From: Nocardiopsis alborubida
Lineage (GTDB): Bacteria; Actinomycetota; Actinomycetes; Streptosporangiales; Streptosporangiaceae
Assembly (NCBI RefSeq): GCF_012396365.1
Contig: NZ_JAAXPG010000010.1
Coordinates: forward strand, 124,001-188,000
Reading direction: 5' to 3'
Length of the DNA stretch: 64,000 nucleotides
Position numbers and translations under genes: made by a program. Shown piece after piece: positions 29,732 to 38,366 of the stretch (position 1 is the stretch's first letter; every line of letters begins with the position of its first letter). Under the pieces are notes generated by a model that was not told the DNA's origin, made no database searches, and saw nothing but the letters and a program-made list of their open reading frames with translations.

Positions 29732-31072
29732 CTAGGCCTTGGCCCTCGGCGAGGCCGTCTCCCCGCCCGGAGGCGTCGGCAGGGAGACCGCTTGTGTCGC
29801 GTCCTCCAGCTCGTCGAGTTCGTCGAAGGCGTAGGCGGACTCGGCGTGCAGCTCGTGGTCCAGCCCGTTGGTCTCGACCTCCTCGGGGATGCGGAACCCG
29901 ATGACGAGGTGGATGACCTTGGCGATGACCCAGGTGACGGCGAAGGAGTAGAGCATGACGCCGATGACGGCGATGGTCTGGACGGCGAGCAGGCCGACGC
30001 CGCCGCCGTAGAGCAGGCCGTCGGAGCCGCCCGCCGCAGCCGCGGCGACGAGGCCGAGGGCCAGGGATCCGACGATGCCGCCGACCATGTGGATGCCCAC
30101 CACGTCGAGCGCGTCGTCGTACTTGAACTTGAACTTCCAGCTGATGGCGTAGGCGCAGACCGCACCGGAGAGCAGGCCGACGGCGATCGCGCCGAGCGGC
30201 GTGACGTTGGCGGCGGCGGGGGTGATGGCGACCAGGCCCGCGACGGCGCCGGAGGCGAAGCCCAGGGCGCTGACCTTGCCGTAGCGGAAGCGCTCGACGA
30301 GCATCCAGGCGCCGGTGGCGGCGGCGGTGGCGACCTGGGTGTTGACCAGGGCCAGGGCGGCGGTGCCGTCGGCGGCGTAGGCCGAGCCCGCGTTGAAGCC
30401 GAACCAGCCGAACCACAGCAGCGCGGTGCCCAGCAGGACGAACGGCAGGTTGTGGGGGCGCATCGACTCGGAGCCGAAGCCCTTGCGGCGGCCCAGGACG
30501 AAGGTCAGGGCCAGCGCCGCGGCGCCGGCGTTGATGTGCACCGCGGTGCCGCCCGCGAAGTCGATGACCGCGTAGCCGCCGATCTCCAGCTGCTCGATCC
30601 AGCCCTCGCCCCAGACCCAGTGGGCGACGGGGAAGTAGACCAGGAGCGCCCAGACCGGGACGAACAGCAGCCAGGCGCCGAACTTGGCGCGGTCGGCGAT
30701 GGCACCGCTGATGAGGGCCACGGTGATGACCGCGAACATCATCTGGAACCCGGCGTCGACCAGCAGCGGGTAGCCGCCGGTGCCGTCCTCGGCCGCGGGC
30801 TCGATCTCACCGATCAGGTTGGACAGTCCGACGTAGTCGAGGCCGCCGATGAAGGTGTCGAGCGCCCCGGGCCCGTCGGAGTAGGTGAGCGAGTGGCCGA
30901 TGACGACCCAGAGCACGCTCACGACCGCGATGCTCGCGAAGCTCATCAGCATCATGTTGAGGACGCTCTTGGCCCGGGACATGCCTCCGTAGAAGAAGGC
31001 CAGGCCCGGGGTCATGAGCATCACGAGGGCTGCGCTGATCAGCAGCCACGCCGTGTTGCCGGAGTCAATCAT
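29732..31072 (-). CDS. amtB: Ammonium transporter AmtB
   Basis: An ammonia/ammonium channel of the Amt/Rh family, 446 residues with eleven predicted membrane helices. The start at 31072 gives MIDSGNTAWLLISAALV, with GGAGG upstream. Signature elements are LMTPGLAFFYGGM in helix 1, the first pore histidine in AVHINAGAAALAL and the second in VGIHMVGGIVGSLALG. Cytoplasmic C-terminal tail (~60 residues) is present but the PII partner gene glnK, usually next to amtB, is not. Confidence 0.96.
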   Translation of the reverse strand: MIDSGNTAWLLISAALVMLMTPGLAFFYGGMSRAKSVLNMMLMSFASIAVVSVLWVVIGHSLTYSDGPGALDTFIGGLDYVGLSNLIGEIEPAAEDGTGGYPLLVDAGFQMMFAVITVALISGAIADRAKFGAWLLFVPVWALLVYFPVAHWVWGEGWIEQLEIGGYAVIDFAGGTAVHINAGAAALALTFVLGRRKGFGSESMRPHNLPFVLLGTALLWFGWFGFNAGSAYAADGTAALALVNTQVATAAATGAWMLVERFRYGKVSALGFASGAVAGLVAITPAAANVTPLGAIAVGLLSGAVCAYAISWKFKFKYDDALDVVGIHMVGGIVGSLALGLVAAAAAGGSDGLLYGGGVGLLAVQTIAVIGVMLYSFAVTWVIAKVIHLVIGFRIPEEVETNGLDHELHAESAYAFDELDELEDATQAVSLPTPPGGETASPRAKA

Positions 31073-31511
31073 TGCGTCGCCTCCATAGGACGGACGGGGG
31101 ATTGTGTCTGTGAGGGCGGCGGTCAGCGAGCGCATCATCGGGCCCGATGCAGAACACCACGCAGGCAACTTTCGGACCGGGGTGTTTCTCGCCAGGACCC
31201 GGTGTGTTGCGCGCGGGTAAAAGGACAGACGGTGGTGTTAAGGCGCCATGAACCGAAGCCCCAGTCCGCGCGAACGCACGTGCACCGGCACGGAGGGACC
31301 CACGTCACACCACCGGAGCGCGGCATTCCGGGCACGCGGAGTGACATCTCACGGGGTCCGCGCGGGCACTGTCAGGACTGTCGCTCCCGTGTTGCGCCGG
31401 GGTTTCCGCCGCGTGTCGCGGATCACACCAGCGTTCCCGCCTCCGGACACGGGAAGGCCGGACGGGGGCGGGGCCGGTGGCGCTCGTCGGCGGGCCCGCC
31501 CCCGGACACGA
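31073..31511. other. amtB upstream region, no gene
   Basis: About 440 bases between amtB and the ftsY terminator. No open frame here has coding character. A region of lower GC around 31170-31250 probably contains the amtB promoter. I looked for GlnR boxes and found only weak partial matches. Confidence 0.4.
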
Positions 31512-31545
31512 CACGGCCGGACACCCGTGCGGGTGTCCGGCCGTG
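31512..31545 (-). terminator. 15-bp hairpin after ftsY
   Basis: Arms 31512-31526 and 31531-31545 pair perfectly around GTGC, 22 bases past the ftsY stop. Confidence 0.8.
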
Positions 31546-31567
31546 CGTCGTCGGGTCCCTCTCCCCG

Positions 31568-32752
31568 TCACTCCACGGACAGGATCGCGTCCACGAACAC
31601 CTCGGGGTCGAAGGGCGCCAGGTCGTCGGGGCCCTCGCCGAGCCCGACGAGCTTGACCGGCACGCCCAGCTCGCGCTGGACCTGCACGATGATGCCGCCC
31701 TTGGCGGTGCCGTCGAGCTTGGTCAGGGCGATACCGGTGACGTTGACGACCTCGCCGAACACCCGGGCCTGGCGCAGGCCGTTCTGCCCGGTGGTCGCGT
31801 CCAGGACGAGCAGGACCTCGTCCACCTGGGACTTCTTCTCCACGACCCGCTTGACCTTGCCCAGCTCGTCCATGAGGCCGGTCTTGGTGTGCAGGCGCCC
31901 GGCCGTGTCGATGATGACGGTGTCGGCGCCCTCCTCGACGCCCCGCGCCACGGCGTCGAAGGCCACGCTGGCGGGGTCGGCGCCCTCCTCCTTGCGCACG
32001 ACCGGGGCGCCCACGCGGCTCCCCCAGGTCTCCAGCTGCTCGGTGGCGGCGGCGCGGAAGGTGTCGGCGGCGCCGAGCACGACGCTGCGGCCGTCGCCGA
32101 CCAGGACGCGGGCCAGCTTGCCGGTGGTGGTGGTCTTGCCGGTGCCGTTGACCCCGACGACCATGACCACGCCCGGGCGTCCGTCGTGCGGCCCGGTGCG
32201 CACCGCGCGGTCGGCCTCGGTGGTGATCTGCGCGAGGAGCTCCTCGCGCAGCAGCCCCCGCACCTCCTCCGTGCCGCGGGTGCCGAGGACCTTGACGCGG
32301 GTGCGCAGGTTCTCCACGATCTGCGCGGCGGAGGCCACACCGATGTCGGCGGTGATGAGGGTGTCCTCGATCTCCTCCCAGGCGTCCTCGTCCAGGGACT
32401 CGGAGGACAGGAGGTTGAGCAGGCCCTTGCCGAAGGCGTTCTGCGAGCGGGCCAGCCGCGCGCGCAGGCGGACCATGCGCCCGGCCGAGGGCGGCGGGGT
32501 CTCCAGCTCCGGCGGGGCGGGCTCGACGGTCTCCGCCACGGGTGGGGGCGCCTGGGCGGGGGGCGTGCTGACGGTCCCCGGGTCCCGCTCCCGGTCCTCC
32601 ACTGCGGTGGCCCCGGCGGCGCCGCCGGTGGGTTCGGGTTCGGTCCCGTCCTTGCCCGGTTCGACCGAGCGCCGGGTCGTGACCAGGAAGAACCCACCGG
32701 CGGCCAGGAGCACGACGGCGATGATGATGGCGACGAGCAAGGTGATGTCCAT
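31568..32752 (-). CDS. ftsY: Signal recognition particle receptor FtsY
   Basis: The membrane-associated SRP receptor GTPase, 394 residues. It begins with a hydrophobic membrane-anchor segment (LLVAIIIAVVLLAAGGFFLV), then a ~70-residue acidic/Pro-rich A-like linker, and the NG domain: VVGVNGTGKTTTTGKLA, LGAADTFRAAATEQL, DTAGRLHTKTGLMDEL and TKLDGTAKGG. The start at 32752 is ATG. It is immediately downstream of btuC (129-base gap). Confidence 0.97.
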   Translation of the reverse strand: MDITLLVAIIIAVVLLAAGGFFLVTTRRSVEPGKDGTEPEPTGGAAGATAVEDRERDPGTVSTPPAQAPPPVAETVEPAPPELETPPPSAGRMVRLRARLARSQNAFGKGLLNLLSSESLDEDAWEEIEDTLITADIGVASAAQIVENLRTRVKVLGTRGTEEVRGLLREELLAQITTEADRAVRTGPHDGRPGVVMVVGVNGTGKTTTTGKLARVLVGDGRSVVLGAADTFRAAATEQLETWGSRVGAPVVRKEEGADPASVAFDAVARGVEEGADTVIIDTAGRLHTKTGLMDELGKVKRVVEKKSQVDEVLLVLDATTGQNGLRQARVFGEVVNVTGIALTKLDGTAKGGIIVQVQRELGVPVKLVGLGEGPDDLAPFDPEVFVDAILSVE

Positions 32753-32881
32753 AGCACCTTCCAGTGTTCCAGAGTGTGCGACGCGTTCGCGTCACGGCCG
32801 GGTGGCGCGCCGGGAACGAAGGCGGTACCGGCGGGTCCTCCCCTTCCCGGGCTTCCCGGAACCGCCGTTGACAGCGGGGTT

Positions 32882-33916
32882 TCAGGTGCCGCGGTGGCGC
32901 GTGGTGCGCAGGATGAGCACGAAGAAGGGCGCGCCGAGGAAGGCGGTGACCACGCCGATGGGCAGTTCCGCGGGGGCGATGAGGGTCCGGGCGACGATGT
33001 CCACCAGGACCAGGAAGGCGCCGCCGAGGAGAACGGTGACCGGCAGGATCGCCCGGTAGTTGGAGCCCACCAGGCGGCGCACGACGTGCGGGACGACGAT
33101 CCCCACGAAGCCGATCAGGCCGCTCACCGACACGGCGGCGGCGGTGGCCAGGGACGCGGCGCTGATCACCACGATGCGCACGGCGGCCGGGTTCAGTCCC
33201 AGGCTGACCGCCTTGTCGTCGCCCAGGGCGAGCATGTCCAGCAGGTAACCGCTGGCCAGCAGGACGACCAGTCCGACGGCCGCGTACGGGGCGACCAGCC
33301 GCACGTCGTCCCAGCCGCCCCTGCCGAGTCCGCCGAGCAGCCAGGCGAAGATGCGCTGGAGCTCGTCCACTCCCATCTGCTGGACGAGGGTCTGGGCGGC
33401 GGACAGGAACGAGGAGACGGCCACGCCCGCCAGGACGAGCGCGGCGGTGCCGCCCCCGCCCGCAGTGGATCCGAGCAGGTAGGCGGCGGCCACGCCGAGC
33501 AGGGCGCCCGCGAACGCGGCGACCGGGACCAGGGCGCGCGGGGAGTCGCTGAACTGCGAGCCGAAGACGATGACCACCGTCGCGCCGAGCCCGGCTCCGG
33601 CTGCGGCGCCAAGGAGGTAGGGGTCGGCCAGCGGGTTGCGGAACACGCCCTGGTAGGCGCCGCCCGCGGTGGCCAGGAGAGCGCCGACGACCGCGCCCAT
33701 CACCACGCGCGGCAGGCGCAGCTCCACCAGGACGGCCGCCTCCCGTTCGGTGAGGGGGGACTGCGTACCGAACGGGAGGAGGCTGAGCAGGTGCCGGGCG
33801 ATGTCGGCCGCGGAGAGGGAGGCCGCTCCGGCGGAGACGCCGAGCAGGGCCGCCGCGAGCAGCGCGACCAGCCCGCCCGCGACCCACCCCAGCGGGAGGC
33901 CGACACCGCCCCGCAC
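32882..33916 (-). CDS. btuC: Cobalamin ABC transporter permease (FecCD/BtuC family)
   Basis: Membrane permease of a type II importer, 344 residues with about ten helices. Family motifs include LPRVVMGAVVGALLATAGGAYQGVFRNPLADPYLLG and the coupling region GLIGFVGIVVPHVVRRLVG. By family alone the substrate could be siderophore or cobalamin; the riboswitch upstream of the operon favours cobalamin. GTG start at 33916 lies one base after the binding-protein stop. No ATPase gene follows: the next gene is ftsY. Confidence 0.9.
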   Translation of the reverse strand: MRGGVGLPLGWVAGGLVALLAAALLGVSAGAASLSAADIARHLLSLLPFGTQSPLTEREAAVLVELRLPRVVMGAVVGALLATAGGAYQGVFRNPLADPYLLGAAAGAGLGATVVIVFGSQFSDSPRALVPVAAFAGALLGVAAAYLLGSTAGGGGTAALVLAGVAVSSFLSAAQTLVQQMGVDELQRIFAWLLGGLGRGGWDDVRLVAPYAAVGLVVLLASGYLLDMLALGDDKAVSLGLNPAAVRIVVISAASLATAAAVSVSGLIGFVGIVVPHVVRRLVGSNYRAILPVTVLLGGAFLVLVDIVARTLIAPAELPIGVVTAFLGAPFFVLILRTTRHRGT

Positions 33917-33917
33917 G

Positions 33918-34919
33918 TCAGTCGGCCGCGTTCTCGGTGACGGCCTGGCCGACCAGCTCGGCGAACTCGACCACGCGCGGTCCCCAGCGGGAGGCGATGT
34001 CGGCGTCGAGCAGGTAGACGGCGTCGTTGCGCACCGCGGTGACGGTGTCGAAGGCGGGGCGCCCGGCCACGTCGGCGACCGTCGACTCGTCCCCGTAGGA
34101 CAGGAAGACCAGGTCCGGGTTCTGCTCCACGACGTACTCCTGGGACAGCTGCGGGTAACCGCCCGCGGCCCCGTCCGCGTCGGCCGCGTCGGCGATGTTG
34201 ACCAGGCCGAAGGACGCGTAGATCTGGCCGACGAAGGTGTCGGAGGTGGCGGAGTAGGAGGTCTCGTCGAGCTCCTGGTAGAAGGACAGCCCGGCGTCGC
34301 CGGTCTCCTCGCACACGCCCTCGACGATCGCGTTGAACTCGTTCTCGACCCGGGTGGCCTCGGCGTCGGCCTCCTCGGTGTGGCCGGTGACGTCGCCGAG
34401 CATGCGGATCTGGGCGTAGGTGTCCTCCAGGTCCTGGGCGGCGTCCAGGACCAGCGACGGGATGCCGACGGCCTCCAGCTGGTCGGCGGTCGCCTCGGCG
34501 CTGCGGGCGAGCAGGACCAGGTCGGGGTCGTACCCGGTGATGGCCTCCACGCTGGGCTCGAAGCCGCTCAGCGAGGTGGTGGGGGCCTCCTCCGGGTAGT
34601 CGGAGTACTCGTCGGCGGCCTCGACCCGGTCGCCCGCGCCGATGGCGAAGAGCATCTCGGTGTGGCTGGCCGACAGGGAGACGATGCGCTCGGGCGCCTC
34701 CTCGACGGTGGCCTCTCCGGTGGCGTCGGTGACGGTGACGGGGAAGGTGCCGTCGCCCACGGCGGGGCGCTCGGGGTCGGGCTCCGGAGGGCCGCAGGGG
34801 ACGGAGGCGGCCTCGGTGGTGGGCGCGGCCTCGGGTTCGCCGCCGTCCTGTGCACCGCAGGCGGTCAGGGCGAGCACGGCTCCGAGAAGGACGGGGGAAA
34901 GGTGGCGTGCGGTCCGCAC
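33918..34919 (-). CDS. btuF: Cobalamin-binding lipoprotein of ABC transporter (BtuF-like)
   Basis: Extracellular substrate-binding lipoprotein, 333 residues. The signal peptide ends in the lipobox LALTAC. The start at 34919 (GTG) has AAGGAG six bases upstream; that site is exactly complementary to GCTCCTT at 34943-34949 on this strand's leader. The two-lobed fold is indicated by ERIVSLSASHTEMLFAIGAGDRVEAAD, YDPDLVLLA and NPDLVFLSYGD. A cobalamin riboswitch precedes it, which identifies the likely ligand. First gene of btuF-btuC. Confidence 0.9.
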   Translation of the reverse strand: MRTARHLSPVLLGAVLALTACGAQDGGEPEAAPTTEAASVPCGPPEPDPERPAVGDGTFPVTVTDATGEATVEEAPERIVSLSASHTEMLFAIGAGDRVEAADEYSDYPEEAPTTSLSGFEPSVEAITGYDPDLVLLARSAEATADQLEAVGIPSLVLDAAQDLEDTYAQIRMLGDVTGHTEEADAEATRVENEFNAIVEGVCEETGDAGLSFYQELDETSYSATSDTFVGQIYASFGLVNIADAADADGAAGGYPQLSQEYVVEQNPDLVFLSYGDESTVADVAGRPAFDTVTAVRNDAVYLLDADIASRWGPRVVEFAELVGQAVTENAAD

Positions 34920-34922
34920 GGT

Positions 34923-34949
34923 GCTCCTTGTCGGGCGGGGGGAAGGAGC
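34923..34949 (-). promoter_or_regulatory. RBS-sequestering stem of the cobalamin riboswitch
   Basis: The btuF ribosome binding site AAGGAGC (34923-34929, minus strand) pairs perfectly with GCTCCTT (34943-34949) around a 13-base loop. This looks like the expression platform that hides the ribosome binding site, consistent with translational control. Confidence 0.7.
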
Positions 34950-34996
34950 GCGGTCCCGACGGAGGCGGCCTGTCCTTCCCACGAGGACGGGGACGT

Positions 34997-35111
34997 CGGT
35001 GTCGGGGAGGCGACCTGGCTCGTCCCCCGGAGGGGCCTCACAGTTGCGGGACAGCGCCGGGTTGGACGGCCGGTTGTGGCCGCGCTACCGGACTTCGCTC
35101 CGTCGACACCG
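34997..35111 (-). promoter_or_regulatory. Cobalamin (B12) riboswitch aptamer
   Basis: Read on the minus strand, the leader contains GTCCCGCAACTGTGA (35036-35050), the conserved core of cobalamin riboswitches, followed by the B12-box-like GAGCCAGGTCGCCTCC (about 35007-35022) and preceded by GAAGTCCGGT. P1 can form between CGGTGTCG (35104-35111) and CGACACCG (34997-35004). It lies about 80 bases upstream of btuF. Confidence 0.9.
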
Positions 35112-35280
35112 GTCGGGCCGCCCGCAGGCGGCCCTGAACCTCCAGCGTACTCGGCCCGCCGCGCACCCCTGCGGGCACCCCGACGGCTACTCTGGCCTGC
35201 GCTTTCTCCGGCGGGGCCGCGCTCCTTCGCGGAGGGCGGGACGAAGGGGCGCCGGGCGGGAACGGGCCATCCTCTTTCGC

Positions 35281-35346
35281 ATCCTTTATTACTTTCGCGC
35301 AAAAAGAGAAGAATGACCGTTTTGTTGATATCTGTAAAACAGAAGG
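35281..35346. other. AT-rich island between btuF and the S8 protease
   Basis: These ~65 bases are strikingly AT-rich (for example TTTATTACTTTCGCGCAAAAA) in a high-GC genome. It should contain the promoter of the riboswitch transcript on the minus strand and contains the palindrome at 35319-35340. Confidence 0.6.
35319..35340. promoter_or_regulatory. 22-bp palindrome with GATATC centre, candidate operator
   Basis: The sequence is GTTTT-N3-GATATC-N3-AAAAC with both outer and central blocks perfectly symmetric. It sits in the AT-rich island between the divergent btuF riboswitch and the protease gene. Confidence 0.55.
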
Positions 35347-35389
35347 CTGGTTCCCGCCCCCGTGTGTCCAGATTGAGCCTTGGTGAGCA

Positions 35390-35433
35390 TTGACACTTTC
35401 ATGGCGCACGGCAATGATCTCGTTGCTATGCGC
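35390..35433 (+). promoter_or_regulatory. Sigma-70-like promoter overlapped by an inverted repeat, upstream of the S8 protease
   Basis: TTGACA (35390-35395), a 17-base spacer and AATGAT (35413-35418) form a plausible promoter. Overlapping the -10 is the inverted repeat GCGCA-cg-GCAA (35404-35414), eight bases, TTGC-ta-TGCGC (35423-35433), a good candidate repressor operator. Confidence 0.55.
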
Positions 35434-35556
35434 GCCGATTAACCGATGACGGACATTAAGCGGCGTATCCCCCTGAGCACCACAACCGTACCCAGTGGGC
35501 TACCCCCGCTCCCCCGGTGTCCTGAGGCGCGCACCGAGAAGGGATGTGTTGACAAG

Positions 35557-38208
35557 GTGGTACCCCACCGCACCCGCCTGGCGTCGCTCGCCGGGTTGAC
35601 ACTCGTCGCGGGCCTGGTCGCGGCCACACCGGCCAGCGCCGACGAAGCCTCCGAGCTCGCCCCCCTGCACCCCGCCCCCTCCGCCGAGAACGGCGAACTG
35701 ACCCATCAGGCGAACGGCCTGTGGTTCATCGAACTGGAGAGCCCCCCGACCACCGCCGGCACCTCCTCGGCACAGGTCGAGAGCGAACACGAGCAGTTCC
35801 GTGCCGAGGCCGAGGACACGGGCCTGGAGTACACCGAACGGCACTCGTTCGGCGATCTCTGGAACGGCTTCTCCGTCGAGATGGACGACGCACAGGTGGG
35901 CACGGCCCGGGAGATCCCCGGTGTCAGCGCCATCTACCCCGTCGTCACCTACGAGATCCCCGAGGGCGACGCCAGCGTCCCCGACCTGGACACCGCGCTG
36001 CCGATGACCGGGGCCGACGCCGCACAGAACGAACTCGGCCTGACCGGCGAGGGCCTGCGCGTGGCCGTCATGGACACCGGCGTCGACTACACCCACCCCG
36101 ACCTGGGCGGCGGCGGCTTCCCCAACGACCGCGTGGTCACCGGGTACGACTTCGTCGGCGACGACTTCAACGCGGGCGACCCCACCACCGTGCCCGCTCC
36201 CGACGACGACCCCCAGGACTGCCACGGCCACGGCACCCACGTGGCCGGGATCGTCGGCGCCCGGGGCGAGGTCACCGGTGTGGCGCCCGGCGTGGACTTC
36301 GGCGCCTACAAGGTGTTCGGCTGCGAGGGCTCCACCACCTCCGACATCATGATCGCCGCCATGGAACAGGCCCTGGCCGACGACATGGACGTGCTCAACA
36401 TGAGCATCGGCTCGTCGCACTCCTGGCCGCAGTACCCCACCGCGGTCGCCTCCGACAACCTGGTCGACGAGGGCATGGTCGTGGTCGCCTCCATCGGCAA
36501 CGAGGGCGACACCGGCCTGTACTCCGCGGGCGCCCCCGGCCTGGGAGAGGACGTGATCGGCGTCGCCTCCTACGACAACACCCACATCCGGTCCGCGTCG
36601 GCGACCGCCAACCCCAGCGGCGAGACCCTGGCCTACATGGAGATGGGCGAGGCCTCCCCGCCGCCCACCTCGGGTGAGACCGACGAACTCGTCCACGTCG
36701 GACGGGGCTGCCCGTCCCTGGGCGACGAACTGGAGGCCGACCCCGAGGGCAGGACCGCCCTGATGGTGCGCGGCGCGTGCGCCTTCGCCGAGAAGTACGA
36801 CGCGGCCGTGGCCGCGGGCGCCACCGGCGTGGTGATGTACAACAACGTCCCCGGCATGTTCGCGGGCGGCGGCATCGTCGACCAGGGGGCCTTCTCCGTC
36901 GGGATCTCCGACACCTCCGGAGCCCACCTGCTGGAGCTCCTGGAGGGCGACGAGCCCGTCACCCTGTCCTGGACCGGTGAGACCACCACCATCCCCAACC
37001 CGACCGGCGGGCTGATCAGCTCCTTCAGTTCCTTCGGCCTGTCCCCCGACCTGGCCCTGAAGCCCGACATCGGCGCGCCCGGCGGCCTGATCAACTCCAC
37101 CTACCCCGTGGCCAAGGGCGGCTACGCCACCATCAGCGGCACCTCGATGTCCTCGCCGCACGTGGCGGGCGGCGTCGCGCTGCTCCTGGAGGCCCGCCCC
37201 GACCTCGGCGCGCACGAGGTGCGCGACGTCCTCCAGAACAGCGCCGACCCCAAGGCCTGGTGGGGCGACCCCGACGCGGGTTACACCGACAACGTCCACC
37301 GCCAGGGCGCGGGCATGATGGACGTGCCCGGCGCCGTGCTGGCCACCACCGCCGTGACCCCGGGCAAGCTGTCCCTGGGCGCCACCGAGGGCGAGGTGAC
37401 CGAGACGATCACCATCACCAACGACGGCGACGAGGAGGCCACCTACGCCCTGGCCCACGAGAGCGCCCTGGGCACCCACGGCGACACCTTCGCCCCCGGT
37501 TACAACGACGCCTCCGCCGAGGTGGTCTTCGACCGGGACGAGGTGACCGTCGCGCCGGGCGGCACGGCCGAGGTGCAGGTGACCTTCACCCCGCCCGCCC
37601 AGGACTTCCAGCAGATGATCTACGGCGGCTACGTCTCCGTGGCCCAGTCGGACGGCGAGACCTACCGGGTCCCCTACGCCGCCTACAACGGCGACTACCA
37701 GGAGATCCAGGCGATGGCCCCGATCTCCGACGGCAGCGGTGAAGTGCTCGAACTGCCGTGGCTGACCCGGATCACCGAGTGCGGCGCGTTCTCCGGCCTG
37801 GAGTGCGTGGGCGCGGGCGGCGGCACGTTCGAGAACCAGCCCGACGGCGCCACCTACACCCTGGAGTGGGTCGACGGCCTGCCGGACGTCCCGTACGTCA
37901 TCGCGCACTTCGACCACCACGTCACGCTGCTGGAGATGACCGTCGTCGACGAGCGCACCGGGCGCCCCGTGCACCCGGACCGCAACGTCGGGGTGTCGGT
38001 GGACCACGTGAACCGCAGTGCGACCGGGACGTCGTTCTTCAGCTACGCGTGGGACGGCACCGTCCTGGACCGCCACGACCGGATCACCCCGGTCAGGGAC
38101 GGCCAGTACCGTCTGGAGGCCCGCGCGCTCAAGGCGCTCGGCGACCCGGACAACCCCGACCACTGGGAGACCTGGACCTCCCCGGTCATCACCATCGACC
38201 GCGGTTAG
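35557..38208 (+). CDS. Secreted subtilisin-like S8 serine protease with PA domain
   Basis: A large exported protease of 883 residues. The GTG at 35557 is chosen because it begins a clean Sec signal peptide (RLASLAGLTLVAGLVAATPASA); an in-frame ATG at 35446 would add 37 residues before it. An I9-type propeptide follows (FIELESPPTT... to IYPVVTYEIPEG). The catalytic triad is Asp in AVMDTGVDYTHPDL, His in DCHGHGTHVAG and Ser in ISGTSMSSPHVAGG. A PA domain is inserted between His and Ser (RGCPSLGDEL, RGACAFAEKYDAAVAAGATGVVMYNN). The C-terminal ~270 residues form beta-rich domains, the first like Fn3/DUF1034. Monocistronic; its stop is followed by the 33-bp repeat and a hairpin. Confidence 0.93.
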   Translation: MVPHRTRLASLAGLTLVAGLVAATPASADEASELAPLHPAPSAENGELTHQANGLWFIELESPPTTAGTSSAQVESEHEQFRAEAEDTGLEYTERHSFGDLWNGFSVEMDDAQVGTAREIPGVSAIYPVVTYEIPEGDASVPDLDTALPMTGADAAQNELGLTGEGLRVAVMDTGVDYTHPDLGGGGFPNDRVVTGYDFVGDDFNAGDPTTVPAPDDDPQDCHGHGTHVAGIVGARGEVTGVAPGVDFGAYKVFGCEGSTTSDIMIAAMEQALADDMDVLNMSIGSSHSWPQYPTAVASDNLVDEGMVVVASIGNEGDTGLYSAGAPGLGEDVIGVASYDNTHIRSASATANPSGETLAYMEMGEASPPPTSGETDELVHVGRGCPSLGDELEADPEGRTALMVRGACAFAEKYDAAVAAGATGVVMYNNVPGMFAGGGIVDQGAFSVGISDTSGAHLLELLEGDEPVTLSWTGETTTIPNPTGGLISSFSSFGLSPDLALKPDIGAPGGLINSTYPVAKGGYATISGTSMSSPHVAGGVALLLEARPDLGAHEVRDVLQNSADPKAWWGDPDAGYTDNVHRQGAGMMDVPGAVLATTAVTPGKLSLGATEGEVTETITITNDGDEEATYALAHESALGTHGDTFAPGYNDASAEVVFDRDEVTVAPGGTAEVQVTFTPPAQDFQQMIYGGYVSVAQSDGETYRVPYAAYNGDYQEIQAMAPISDGSGEVLELPWLTRITECGAFSGLECVGAGGGTFENQPDGATYTLEWVDGLPDVPYVIAHFDHHVTLLEMTVVDERTGRPVHPDRNVGVSVDHVNRSATGTSFFSYAWDGTVLDRHDRITPVRDGQYRLEARALKALGDPDNPDHWETWTSPVITIDRG

Positions 38209-38220
38209 CAGCACCCCCGA

Positions 38221-38253
38221 GGACCTCCGCTTCGCTTCGGTCCGTGTTCGGGC
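38221..38253. repeat. Copy B of the 33-bp exact dispersed repeat
   Basis: Identical over 33 bases to 7943-7975, beginning 12 bases after the protease stop codon. Beyond the repeat the two sites diverge. Confidence 0.85.
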
Positions 38254-38301
38254 GCCCGCCTGCTGGGGCCGGACCCGGGTCGCGGGTGGGGGCGCGGGGC
38301 C

Positions 38302-38333
38302 GGGGCCGCCCTCCCCTCCGGGAGGGCGGCCCC
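38302..38333. terminator. 14-bp hairpin between convergent genes
   Basis: GGGGCCGCCCTCCC (38302-38315) pairs perfectly with 38320-38333 around CTCC. It is 94 bases after the protease stop and 33 bases beyond the stop of the convergent membrane-protein gene. Confidence 0.75.
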
Positions 38334-38366
38334 TCACGTGTCAGGGCAGGCGTTCGCCCCACACGG

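Noticed and set aside
31073-31300. GlnR binding site upstream of amtB
   Set aside because: Only partial matches to GTnAC-n6-GaAAC (near 31185 and 31238) could be seen, none with both half-sites intact.
32882-34919. Siderophore transporter interpretation for the binding protein and permease
   Set aside because: The family also imports iron complexes, but a cobalamin riboswitch directly upstream makes cobalamin the better substrate.
35446-35556. ATG at 35446 as the protease start
   Set aside because: It would put 37 hydrophilic residues before the signal peptide and lacks a ribosome binding site; the GTG at 35557 begins a standard Sec signal.
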